Assembly (NCBI RefSeq): GCF_001975825.1
Contig: NZ_MTKN01000021.1
Span: 71,095-135,094 of the forward strand
Direction: 5' to 3'
Length of the DNA stretch: 64,000 nt
From: [Flexibacter] sp. ATCC 35208
Lineage (GTDB): Bacteria; Bacteroidota; Bacteroidia; Chitinophagales; Chitinophagaceae
The position numbers and the translations under genes are program-made. Position 1 is the first letter of the stretch; each line of letters starts with the position of its first letter. The notes beneath the pieces are model-generated. The model was not told the DNA's origin. It was given only the letters and a program-made list of their open reading frames with translations, and ran no database searches. Below, one piece after another: positions 33,734 to 40,998 of the stretch.

Positions 33734-33820
33734 TTAGCAATTGATTGTGATGTCGATTGCTGCTGCGGCTGCCGCCAGTTCTACGCGGTTTTCCAGTTCT
33801 ACGATGTTTAATTCCTGCAT
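33734..33820 (-). CDS. Cys-terminated short peptide, copy 3
   Basis: 28 residues: MQELNIVELENRVEL, six Ala, IDITINC. Only Asn 11 separates it from copy 2. It starts 33 bp upstream (in plus coordinates before) copy 4 and keeps the AACTTAACAAA leader before ATG. It belongs to the 155-bp cassette class. The six-Ala block is the longest in the array. Confidence 0.88.
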   Translation of the reverse strand: MQELNIVELENRVELAAAAAAIDITINC

Positions 33821-33853
33821 TTTGTTAAGTTTTAAAAGGGTTAAGAATGTTAA

Positions 33854-33937
33854 TTAGTCGCAATTGATTGTGATATCGATTGCTGCTGCTGCCTGCTCTA
33901 TGCGGCTTTCCAGTTCTACGATAGTTGTTTCCTGCAT
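33854..33937 (-). CDS. Cys-terminated short peptide, copy 4 (extra Asp)
   Basis: 27 residues: MQETTIVELESRIEQ, four Ala, IDITINC and a final Asp. Thus Cys is second to last here, which argues that a free C-terminal Cys carboxylate is not strictly needed, unless Asp is trimmed. The leader region changes ELN to ETT and VEL to IEQ. It belongs to the 117-bp cassette class, which lacks the intercistronic hairpin and has AAACTT/CCTACACAC-type sequence before ATG. Confidence 0.86.
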   Translation of the reverse strand: MQETTIVELESRIEQAAAAIDITINCD

Positions 33938-33970
33938 GTGTGTAGGTTTTAAATTGTTTATGAATGTTAA

Positions 33971-34054
33971 TTAGTCGCAATTGATTGTGATGTCGATTGC
34001 TGCTGCTGCCTGCTCTATGCGGCTTTCCAGTTCTACGATAGTTGTTTCCTGCAT
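33971..34054 (-). CDS. Cys-terminated short peptide, copy 5 (extra Asp)
   Basis: Protein sequence identical to copy 4 (MQETTIVELESRIEQ, four Ala, IDITINCD) but with at least one silent base change (GAC versus GAT in the ID pair). The spacer is also nearly the same. It is the clearest sign of recent cassette duplication within the array. Confidence 0.86.
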   Translation of the reverse strand: MQETTIVELESRIEQAAAAIDITINCD

Positions 34055-34086
34055 GTGTGTAAGTTTTAAATTGTTTATGAAAATGA

Positions 34087-34173
34087 TTAACAGTTTACTT
34101 CGATTGAATCGATCACAGTAGCACCAGCCAGTTCAAGACGGGTTTCCAGTTCTACTACGTTGAGTTCGAGCAT
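34087..34173 (-). CDS. Cys-terminated short peptide, copy 6 (operon-proximal, most divergent)
   Basis: From ATG 34173 the peptide has 28 residues: MLELNVVELETRLEL, then AGATV, then IDSIEVNC. A further ATG 6 bp upstream (34179) would add Met-Ser. All array hallmarks are kept (ELN, VELE, R-x-EL, ID, NC) although most codons differ from the other copies, so it is the oldest branch. It lies closest to the ACP gene. Because even this divergent copy keeps the terminal Cys, that residue is likely the functional end of the peptide. Confidence 0.85.
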   Translation of the reverse strand: MLELNVVELETRLELAGATVIDSIEVNC

Positions 34174-34224
34174 GGACATGTTGATATAAATTTTGGTTGA
34201 TGAGTGGGTTAAACCGGGGGTAGC

Positions 34225-34326
34225 TTACTTATTGATGCAAACCTGCCTGAAAGGCCTTCTGATGCTACGCACACCCTCCGGTGACACAATGTTAGAAAGA
34301 CCGTTTTTGACTAGTTCTTTTTGCAT
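34225..34326 (-). CDS. Possible 33-residue peptide gene between ACP and array
   Basis: A 34-codon frame from ATG 34326 to TAA 34225 encodes a basic peptide: MQKELVKNGLSNIV, SPEGVRSIRR, PFRQVCINK. It begins MQ-EL-like as the array peptides do and has a single Cys near the end, but lacks the VELE and Ala blocks. It fills the 163-bp gap between the ACP stop and array copy 6. It could be a distinct precursor or a chance frame; no clear ribosome site is seen. Confidence 0.35.
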   Translation of the reverse strand: MQKELVKNGLSNIVSPEGVRSIRRPFRQVCINK

Positions 34327-34342
34327 GGGGCTTGAATTACGG

Positions 34343-34618
34343 TTATACAACTGCCAGGTGCAATACATCATAGATGCGCTGCGCAAGGGTACCCACTGTC
34401 TTGAAGCTTTCTTCGCCGAAGTCAGATGCTTCCAGTTCGAATTCTGCCATCAGTACAGAAGTCACTTCCAGTACTGCCAGGCTGTCGTCAAACAATCCGG
34501 GGTTTTCGTCATTGCCAAACAAGGCCTGATCGTTAGATAATTCATCAACTGATTTGTTCAGGTTCAGTACGCTGATGAGAACTTCTTTAGTTTTTTGTTC
34601 GATTACTTTGTGTTCCAT
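34343..34618 (-). CDS. Acyl carrier protein
   Basis: The 91-residue acidic protein carries FDDSLAVLEV with the phosphopantetheine Ser at residue 46 in a DSL motif, followed by FELEASDFGEESFKTVGTL, the usual helix III region. It is slightly longer than FAS AcpP (about 78). It holds the growing chain for the ketosynthase pair encoded just upstream and is activated by the phosphopantetheinyl transferase of the same operon. It is the last biosynthetic gene before the peptide array. Confidence 0.88.
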   Translation of the reverse strand: MEHKVIEQKTKEVLISVLNLNKSVDELSNDQALFGNDENPGLFDDSLAVLEVTSVLMAEFELEASDFGEESFKTVGTLAQRIYDVLHLAVV

Positions 34619-34648
34619 AATTATAAGTTTTTAAAGGTTTTTAAATTT

Positions 34649-35860
34649 TTAGTTTTTATATTTTGTTAATAAAATGCTGGCCATGTTTCCGCCGAATCCA
34701 AAGGAGTTGGACAATACTGTATCCAGCGGAATGTTATTTTTGTTTTGTGTGACGAATTCGATCTTTTCAGATTCAGGCAGGTCGTCCGCCTCGTAGTTTG
34801 CATAGAGGGCATTGTGCTGCATACTCAGGATGCTGATGATCGCTTCTATGCTGCCTGCTGCACCCAGGGTATGACCGGTGAGGCACTTGGTAGACCCTAC
34901 ATATGTTTTACTGGTCTTTTCCTGTAGCAAGGCTTCACACCCTTTTAGTTCCGCACTATCATTCTTGCCGGTACCCGTACCGTGTGCATTGATGTAATCC
35001 ACATCATCTGTACTCATACCACCATATGCAAGGGCACTCTTCATACACTTCAGTGCATAGATGCCATCCGGATGAGGTGCTGTAGCGTGATAGGCTTCGT
35101 TTAATATGTGATACCCTTTGATCTCTGCATAGATGGGCGCTCCCCTTTCGACAGCCGATTCCAGGCTTTCAAGGATCAGGATGGCACACCCATCACCCAG
35201 CGACATACCATCTCTTGATTTGGTAAAGGGTTTACACTTGGTTTTGGAGATAGCCATCAGGCTATTGAACCCTGTATAAGTGAGCTCCGTAAAGATGTCC
35301 ATTCCACCACTGATCATGATATCGGCCTTTCCGTTTTCGATCAGGTCAAAGGCCCTGCCTATCGAGTTTGTGCCGGAAGCACAGGCTGTGGAGATGGCAG
35401 AAACGTATCCCTGTAGTTTGAAAGCGCGGGCGATCTTGCCTAAGATCTTGGGGGTCGAATACAGCGCCAGCTCATAGTCATCCTCATTTTCCTGCACTGA
35501 TTTCTTGATTCGCTGCAGGATGGGAAAACTGGCCCCTACTGATGTACCGATGATGAGACCTGCATTGTGCTCGTGCAGTATTTCTTCTGACAGGTTTGCG
35601 CTATCTATCGCCTCCTGTATACACTTTACGGCTACTTCGCTCATGATGGATACATCTTTGTCCCAGGAGCTCTGATAGAGTTCATAATCCATCATAAATC
35701 CCCTGTTGTTGGCAAATAGTTTGTGGGCGGTGCTAAACCTGTCTGATGGAATTGCATTGTATTTGATGCTGCCATTTTCGAGGCTTTCTGTCATTTCAGC
35801 TATATTATTGCCTAGTGCTGATATGGCACCGATACCGGTAACAACGACTCTCTTTTTCAT
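34649..35860 (-). CDS. Beta-ketoacyl-ACP synthase, active subunit (KS-alpha)
   Basis: ATG 35860 (MKKRVVVTGIGAISALGNN) is the natural KAS II start; a longer frame adds a non-conserved leader. The 403-residue product keeps the full catalytic triad: STACASGTNSIG with Cys about 160, INAHGTGTGKNDSAE (His) and KCLTGHTLGAAGSIEA (His). It is a FabF/KAS II-type condensing enzyme. With the dead partner encoded two genes upstream it should form a KS/chain-length-factor heterodimer, as in type II polyketide and aryl polyene systems. Gap to the ACP gene is 30 bp and to the ketoreductase gene 14 bp. Confidence 0.92.
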   Translation of the reverse strand: MKKRVVVTGIGAISALGNNIAEMTESLENGSIKYNAIPSDRFSTAHKLFANNRGFMMDYELYQSSWDKDVSIMSEVAVKCIQEAIDSANLSEEILHEHNAGLIIGTSVGASFPILQRIKKSVQENEDDYELALYSTPKILGKIARAFKLQGYVSAISTACASGTNSIGRAFDLIENGKADIMISGGMDIFTELTYTGFNSLMAISKTKCKPFTKSRDGMSLGDGCAILILESLESAVERGAPIYAEIKGYHILNEAYHATAPHPDGIYALKCMKSALAYGGMSTDDVDYINAHGTGTGKNDSAELKGCEALLQEKTSKTYVGSTKCLTGHTLGAAGSIEAIISILSMQHNALYANYEADDLPESEKIEFVTQNKNNIPLDTVLSNSFGFGGNMASILLTKYKN

Positions 35861-35874
35861 GTTACATAGTTTTT

Positions 35875-36624
35875 TTAGTTCATACCACCATCGATCACGA
35901 TTTCCTGGTTGATTAAAAATTCGGGACATTCCAGCGCCAGGTAAGAGATGAAGTTCGAAATTTCATCGGTGGTACCCATCCGCTTTAGCAGACTATTACC
36001 CACCCTGTTGCTTACATATTGATCAGGAAGATTGTCTACCATATCTGTTTCAATAAAGCCAGGCGCCACACAGTTGATGATGATACCCATGCCCTTTACT
36101 TCCTTGCTCAAGGACTTGGAGAAGCAATTGATGGCGGCTTTGGAGGCGGCATAAGCCGATTGTCCGGGGTTGCCTTTGATACCTGCCAGCGAAGTCACAT
36201 TGATGATCCTGCCGTTCTTTCTTTTGATCATAGATGGCAGTACTGCACGACTGGTATTCATTACACCATTCACGTTGTTGTGCATCACTTCCCACCACTC
36301 TGCACCCGACGTCATGAGGAAAGGCTTGGGGTTTGCATTGAGCTTGCTGTCGCGGATACCTGCGTTGTTGATCAGTACATCCACATCTCTCAGGATCTCT
36401 TTGTTGGATTTGAACAGAGCTTTTACTTCTGCTTCATTGCCCATGTCGCACTTGAAGGTGTATACATTTGGGAAACCTTCTGCGTGGAGTTCTTCCACTA
36501 TTTTCTGTGCGCTTTCTGCTGAATACTGGTAGGTGAATACAACCTGATGACCCAGTCGGGCGAAGGTTTTTACCAGTTCTTTGCCGATTCCTTTGGAACC
36601 GCCTGTGATGAAAATATTCTTCAT
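35875..36624 (-). CDS. 3-oxoacyl-ACP reductase (FabG-like SDR)
   Basis: The 249-residue short-chain dehydrogenase has the nucleotide-binding TGGSKGIG (7-14), INNAGIRDSK, active-site SLAGIKGNPGQSAYAASKAA (Tyr and Lys of YxxxK), and a FabG-like end (EFLINQEIVIDGGMN). It reduces the beta-keto group made by the ketosynthase, with NADPH as likely cofactor. It lies 2 bp after the KS-like subunit gene and 14 bp before the active KS gene. All catalytic residues are intact. Confidence 0.92.
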   Translation of the reverse strand: MKNIFITGGSKGIGKELVKTFARLGHQVVFTYQYSAESAQKIVEELHAEGFPNVYTFKCDMGNEAEVKALFKSNKEILRDVDVLINNAGIRDSKLNANPKPFLMTSGAEWWEVMHNNVNGVMNTSRAVLPSMIKRKNGRIINVTSLAGIKGNPGQSAYAASKAAINCFSKSLSKEVKGMGIIINCVAPGFIETDMVDNLPDQYVSNRVGNSLLKRMGTTDEISNFISYLALECPEFLINQEIVIDGGMN

Positions 36625-36626
36625 GA

Positions 36627-37802
36627 TTAATGTGTTTTTCTAAGTAAGAGATGAGAACTACCGCCACCTTCGTGGCTTGTATTGACCAGGGCATAACCGA
36701 ATCCGGAAGGATATTCTCCCGCTGCATCTGGTTCAGGGAACCGGTCACTGTACAGGATCTGGCTGGCAATGCTTGCCCCCATAATGCTGCTGGCCGATTT
36801 CATATCACCAGTGTAGGCTTTGTGCCGCAGGCTGTAAGTTTCGTGTTGTTTATTCAGGTCTTCTAACAGGTGCCGTTCGCTGTGTTCCAGTTGTTCGGCA
36901 GTGGTGTAAGCACTCAGGTAGACTAACTTACCACTGGCTGTTACGATGGGTTTGAGTGCATCGATCGCAGACTTTACGACTGCTGGTGAGCGACGGGTGG
37001 TATCTTCCACATTCTGGTAGTCGAAGCAGCTGTGGTATTCTACCAGTTCTGCATATCGTTTGGCTCCTCTGCGTGCTGCGCTGTCTTCACTTTCCAGCAC
37101 CAGGAAGGCGGCGCCATCTCCCAGTATATTGCGGCGGTCATCCGGCTCTTTTGTAGCAGCACTGTATGCATCCGTCTCTTCATTTACATTGACCAGGTGA
37201 TTGCTTTCCTGTTCACTAAGCACCCTGAACTCTGTGTAGTGATCCACTCCACCACAGATCACTATATCTGCAAGACCTTTTTTAATCAGGTCAAACCCGT
37301 AGGTGATACTGTTGGAATTATAGATCAAAGAGCTGGGGCCATTCAGTTTGAAGACTCTTGATATGTCACCCAATACGGTATTGGCAACAGTCTTCGTAAA
37401 CTTCACCGGGCTTATTTTTTGTAACCCGAACCGGTACAGATCATACAGGTAATCTTCTACACTAGCCGTAGCACCGAGGCTGGTTTCTATGACCAGGCCG
37501 ATTTCGTTGTCAGAGGCTTCGAGTACAATGCCTGCATCGTCGAGGGCCTTCTTACAGGCCAGCAGACCGAGTTTGGAGTATTGCTGGGGAGGGAACCGAT
37601 CATCCCATTTTACTTCGCCTGCAAATTCTACAACAGGTGCTTCACCGTAATACTGGGGTTGAATACTTGCATTGGCCCAGTTGGTTTTTATTTTGATGCC
37701 ATTCTCACCTGCGAGTATTTTCTCCCATGCGGCGGCAGATCCATATCCCAGTGGGGAAATGCTGCCAAGGCCAGTGATCAGAATTTTGTTATTATTTTTC
37801 AT
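36627..37802 (-). CDS. Ketosynthase-like chain-length factor (KS-beta), no catalytic residues
   Basis: The 391-residue protein has the KAS fold pattern from the first strand (KILITGLGSISPLGYG) to the end (SGFGYALVNTSHEGGG), but all three catalytic positions are changed. The Cys loop reads SLIYNSNSITYGFDLI and is about 5 residues shorter; the first His motif AHGTGT is AYTTAE; the second GH is GD (AYTGDMKSASSIMGA). It cannot condense acyl chains. This is the hallmark of chain-length factors, which pair with an active KS and shape its tunnel. It overlaps the dehydratase gene by 4 bp. A plain decayed duplicate is unlikely because the frame and fold are well kept. Confidence 0.85.
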   Translation of the reverse strand: MKNNNKILITGLGSISPLGYGSAAAWEKILAGENGIKIKTNWANASIQPQYYGEAPVVEFAGEVKWDDRFPPQQYSKLGLLACKKALDDAGIVLEASDNEIGLVIETSLGATASVEDYLYDLYRFGLQKISPVKFTKTVANTVLGDISRVFKLNGPSSLIYNSNSITYGFDLIKKGLADIVICGGVDHYTEFRVLSEQESNHLVNVNEETDAYSAATKEPDDRRNILGDGAAFLVLESEDSAARRGAKRYAELVEYHSCFDYQNVEDTTRRSPAVVKSAIDALKPIVTASGKLVYLSAYTTAEQLEHSERHLLEDLNKQHETYSLRHKAYTGDMKSASSIMGASIASQILYSDRFPEPDAAGEYPSGFGYALVNTSHEGGGSSHLLLRKTH

Positions 37803-38257
37803 ATGCTAATAGATAAAGTGATTTCTGCTTTACATACTACTTCACCGTTCACTGTGGCTGTCGCCTTGTATTCGCTGAAGTTTAATATATTCTTGATGCG
37901 TTCAGATGTGATCACGAGTTTATCTCCGGGTAACACTTCTTTGTAGAACACGGCAGATTTAACTTTCACTGCCTTGCCCAATTTCTTCTTCTGTTGTGCT
38001 TCACCATCTCTATCCAGCGTAGCGACTCTGTTGAGTACACCAGATGCCTGGAACATGGCTTCGATAATGATTACACCTGGTAGTAAGGGATAACCGGGAA
38101 AGTGTCCTTTCAGGAATATCATGTCCTCCCCTATTTCGGTTTCGGTGGTAATGGTATTTTTAAAATCTGTGTGCAGTACCTTGTCCACCAGCAACATTGG
38201 CTCTCTGTGGGGTAGTAGCGCGGAAGGCTTCAGGGTATCAAATTCTGCCGTTGTCAT
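37799..38257 (-). CDS. 3-hydroxyacyl-ACP dehydratase (FabZ-like)
   Basis: The 152-residue hotdog-fold protein has the FabZ active site LKGHFPGYPLLPGVIIIEAM with His 52 and Glu 66, and the usual N-terminal LLPHREPMLLVDKV. It removes water to make a trans-2-enoyl chain. No enoyl reductase gene is present in the operon, so the product may remain unsaturated, or use the housekeeping FabI. It overlaps the neighbours on both sides by 4 bp. Confidence 0.92.
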   Translation of the reverse strand: MTTAEFDTLKPSALLPHREPMLLVDKVLHTDFKNTITTETEIGEDMIFLKGHFPGYPLLPGVIIIEAMFQASGVLNRVATLDRDGEAQQKKKLGKAVKVKSAVFYKEVLPGDKLVITSERIKNILNFSEYKATATVNGEVVCKAEITLSISI

Positions 38258-38859
38258 ATAGTCAATGTTTTTATTTGGTCAACAGTATCCAGGCATGTCA
38301 ATGCAGACATGGATACGAGGTAATTGTGATTTAAAAGATATTGTCTGGTATAATGTTTTTCTGATAGCAGATTGCCGTAGAATATATCAGCAAGTCCCTT
38401 GTCGTCGTATAGCTTGGCGATCGATTCTATTTGGGTCCATAGCATAAAGAAATCCATCTGATCCTTTACCTTTCTGCCTGTCCACTTTTCCAGCAGGGTC
38501 ATTGTTTTGCTGGTGGGAGGCGCACTTACGTCTTCTATGTCCACCCCTATTTTGTTTTCACTCACTACACATGCTACGATACTGTTGCTATAGGAGATAG
38601 ATATATTGAGGATCCCCTTATCCATCACTAACTTTCCATGCGGGTTGTAATGCAGTTCCCTGAGCAGCGTTGTGTCCAGCCCCAGTTCCTTGAAGATCTT
38701 TACAAGCATTAACCTGGAAGTCACCCTTTTTAACCAGTGTCCCGTACCCGGAGATTTCGTTAGTCTGTTTACTAATTCATCGCTGAAATGATGTCTGATC
38801 GTATCCATACAGCTGTCATCAGCAGCTGGTTTTATTTCAGCAATGAATAGCCGGGTCAT
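38254..38859 (-). CDS. 4'-phosphopantetheinyl transferase, Sfp type
   Basis: The 201-residue protein shows NISISYSNSIVACV and GVDIEDV (105-111) and the downstream WTQIESIAK (Trp 141, Glu 145, Lys 149), the Mg2+ and CoA binding motifs of Sfp-type transferases. It is somewhat shorter than Sfp (224). It attaches the CoA arm to Ser 46 of the operon ACP. A dedicated transferase suggests that the ACP is not served well by the housekeeping AcpS. Confidence 0.9.
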   Translation of the reverse strand: MTRLFIAEIKPAADDSCMDTIRHHFSDELVNRLTKSPGTGHWLKRVTSRLMLVKIFKELGLDTTLLRELHYNPHGKLVMDKGILNISISYSNSIVACVVSENKIGVDIEDVSAPPTSKTMTLLEKWTGRKVKDQMDFFMLWTQIESIAKLYDDKGLADIFYGNLLSEKHYTRQYLLNHNYLVSMSALTCLDTVDQIKTLTI

Positions 38860-40259
38860 TTGTAATAGGTATTATTAAATTCTATTAATTTCAGGTCATA
38901 GTGATCCCCTGCGTGCAGGTCGTACTTATCTTTCAGCGCCTGTTCCACTTCGGGCACGTTGATCTTATTTCTGTGAAAGACGCCTATTTCCATTCTGTCT
39001 TCACTATCTTTCCGGATACTTACTTTCAGTACTTCGGGCGCATGATAGAGTTCATCGGAGAGACTATTGAACCAGATGATCCTGTCTTTGTACTCGATGA
39101 AATCACCTTCCCTACCCAGTATAAAGTAGCGGTTATCTTTCTTCACCACAATATCTTTTGTCGTGAGTACCGCATTGGAAGCTGGTTTGTCCAGCACATT
39201 GCCCCTGATATAACCGAGGTAGATGGAAGGACTTTCTATTTGCAGATAGCCAATGGGCGTATCGTTGTACTTGTCCTGGTATTTTTCTGTGTGTGCTACC
39301 CGGAGGGTGATACCTGGATTGACAAGGCCAATGCAGGCTTCACTATCCTGTTCGGGTACGTCTGTATATTTGCAGGTTGCGACTCTGGGTCCCGCTTCAG
39401 CCAGGCCATAGGTGCTATAGATAGGGCAGCTGAACAGTCTGAATACATTCTGGAATGTAGGCAGGTGTGGCTTATCTCCTCCCATGGTCATGAACCGCAG
39501 ATTATTTTTGATCTTAGGTATCTTCTGATAGTAGTATAAGATGAGTCTTGCCAACAGGGGCGTCATAAACACATTCGTGATCTGGTGTTTCTGAAAGAGC
39601 TGTGGTAGTTGTAAGATGCCCAGCAATCTTTCGCCCAGTACGATCTTTGCACCTGTAAAGAAGTGTGTAAGGAACTGTGCGATGAGGCCGTAGGAGTATG
39701 ATACAGGTAGTAATACAAGCGTCACATCATCCTTTGTGATAGCCATCGCTTCTCTGTTGGAGGCAATGTTTGCAATGGTTTGCTGTTTGCCCAGCAGTAT
39801 CTTCTTAGGAGTGCCTGCGGTAGTGCCGGAACTGGATACTACCAGCAGATCATTTTCATCGCCTATATAAATATCATCGTGCAGGTTGTAATAAACGTAT
39901 GCATCATTTACTTTTTGTGCAGTGGCGTTTTCTACGATACTATCTGTTACAGCTGCTTCTGCAATGAGTGCGTTGAACTTGAGATCAGTGATTTTACTCA
40001 ATCCGCCTGTTTCTACCAGGAATGGGATCAGATCGCATTTCAGACAGGAGAAAAACAACAGCAATGATTTGAATGCATTCTTGTAGCCATAGATCACTAC
40101 GATAGAATGTTTTGCCAGTTGCAACGCTTCGATGCCTGCAGCTATACCTTCAATCTGGCTATACACTTCTTCATAGGTATAACTCTTCGACTGTGTAGCA
40201 TCTATTATGATCGAGTCGTGATGTTCTTTGAAAGGGATGAAAAATGAGTCCTTATACAT
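38856..40259 (-). CDS. AMP-dependent acyl/aryl ligase, short form
   Basis: The 467-residue protein belongs to the ANL superfamily: LVVSSSGTTAGTPKKILL (A3), STYGLAEAGPRVAT (A5), IGYLQIESPSIYLGYI (A7 region) and YFILGREGDFIEYKDRIIW (A8). It ends FNNTYYK, so a terminal Lys could act as the adenylation Lys, though the C-terminal domain is short. It would activate the starter acid and load it to CoA or the ACP. Its binding pocket cannot be predicted from sequence. It overlaps the upstream gene by 8 bp. Confidence 0.85.
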   Translation of the reverse strand: MYKDSFFIPFKEHHDSIIIDATQSKSYTYEEVYSQIEGIAAGIEALQLAKHSIVVIYGYKNAFKSLLLFFSCLKCDLIPFLVETGGLSKITDLKFNALIAEAAVTDSIVENATAQKVNDAYVYYNLHDDIYIGDENDLLVVSSSGTTAGTPKKILLGKQQTIANIASNREAMAITKDDVTLVLLPVSYSYGLIAQFLTHFFTGAKIVLGERLLGILQLPQLFQKHQITNVFMTPLLARLILYYYQKIPKIKNNLRFMTMGGDKPHLPTFQNVFRLFSCPIYSTYGLAEAGPRVATCKYTDVPEQDSEACIGLVNPGITLRVAHTEKYQDKYNDTPIGYLQIESPSIYLGYIRGNVLDKPASNAVLTTKDIVVKKDNRYFILGREGDFIEYKDRIIWFNSLSDELYHAPEVLKVSIRKDSEDRMEIGVFHRNKINVPEVEQALKDKYDLHAGDHYDLKLIEFNNTYYK

Positions 40260-40659
40260 TTGAAAGGGCTTTTAAGGTTACATGCTTTAAACAATCGTCC
40301 TGTATGGATTCGACATTGGTCGAGAGGAATGCAATGTCTGTTTCTTTGTGACTTACAAAACCGACGTCAGACAATTTCTTTTCTACAATGAAGCGCATCA
40401 GTCTTGCTTCGAAACAATCATTGTTGATCACGATCGATTTGCCAATGAACTCACCGTACTGCTGAATATATTTTCCTTTCTGCAACATTCCGGAAGCTTC
40501 TCTCGCCATCATCGCATAACAGAACGCCTGGTATGCATACTTCTCAGATGCAGGCAGGCTGGTGGTTTTGATGGCTGTGATCAGTTCATCTATTTTTGCT
40601 CCAGCCTGCACCACCTTGTAGAAGGCATTCGATACTGTGCTGTAATTTTTAAGTTCCAT
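40252..40659 (-). CDS. Hypothetical helical protein, first gene of the operon
   Basis: ATG 40659 (MELKNYSTVSNAFYKVV) is taken as start because the longer frame adds 58 residues of atypical composition. The 135-residue product is mainly helical (YAYQAFCYAMMAREASGMLQ, FEARLMRFIVEKKL), like small TPR or scaffold proteins. No signal peptide, membrane helix or catalytic motif. It is the leading cistron of the ketosynthase/peptide operon and overlaps the ligase gene. I do not recognise a family. Confidence 0.65.
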   Translation of the reverse strand: MELKNYSTVSNAFYKVVQAGAKIDELITAIKTTSLPASEKYAYQAFCYAMMAREASGMLQKGKYIQQYGEFIGKSIVINNDCFEARLMRFIVEKKLSDVGFVSHKETDIAFLSTNVESIQDDCLKHVTLKALSNV

Positions 40660-40935
40660 GTTTTTATTTTCAGTTTTGATTGATGGTTTAAAATTGCTTC
40701 GAAACGTACACTTAGAAAATTTTTTTAGACAAGATGATGTTTCTACACAACCAAAGTTCATTCTCTTCAAATCTTGTATCTGGTGGCGAACATTTTCGTT
40801 TTCGTTTTGATCATGTTTGCTTCGATGATTCAAATGTCTAACAAAACGCTTCGCACAAAAACTCTTTTAGACGAAATTGAGAGTTTACCACACCAAATAG
40901 ACCTTGGTTTAGATATCGTGTAAAATGCGCTTAAA
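40660..40935. other. Promoter region of the ketosynthase/peptide operon
   Basis: This gap has no supported gene. On the minus strand a 7 of 8 match to TAnnTTTG is present (CAAATCTT on the plus strand at about 40777-40784) and the region is A+T-rich. The main operon promoter must be here, since the neighbouring regulator gene ends in a terminator. Confidence 0.4.
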
Positions 40936-40980
40936 TGCGGAAAGCCCGCTCCAACACTATGTTGAAGCGGGCTTTCCGCA
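40936..40980 (-). terminator. Terminator of the LytS/LytTR operon
   Basis: Arms 40936-40956 and 40960-40980 (TGCGGAAAGCCCGCT core) pair over 21 bp with a 3-nt loop. The only plus-strand mismatch becomes a G-U pair on the minus strand, which is the transcribed one. It starts 18 bp after the LytTR stop. Confidence 0.85.
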
Positions 40981-40998
40981 ATACTGGCGGGGGTTTAG

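Larger units (their letters stand above)
33424..34173 (-). repeat. Tandem cassette array of six peptide genes
   Basis: Start codons fall at 33510, 33665, 33820, 33937, 34054 and 34173, that is spacings of 155, 155, 117, 117 and 119 bp. The two 155-bp cassettes share their spacer, including a hairpin; the two 117-bp cassettes share another. Synonymous changes separate the copies, so the array is maintained by selection at the protein level rather than being a fresh duplication. Confidence 0.95.

Noticed and set aside
33424..34173. Regular repeats considered as a CRISPR array
   Set aside because: The repeated part is protein-coding with synonymous changes, spacers are conserved rather than unique, and no cas genes are present.
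29754..40659. Classical flexirubin/dialkylresorcinol or aryl polyene cluster
   Set aside because: The KS/CLF core fits in part, but tyrosine ammonia lyase, DarA/DarB-type pairs, methyltransferase, extra ACPs and MMPL exporter are absent, and peptide and protease genes are added.
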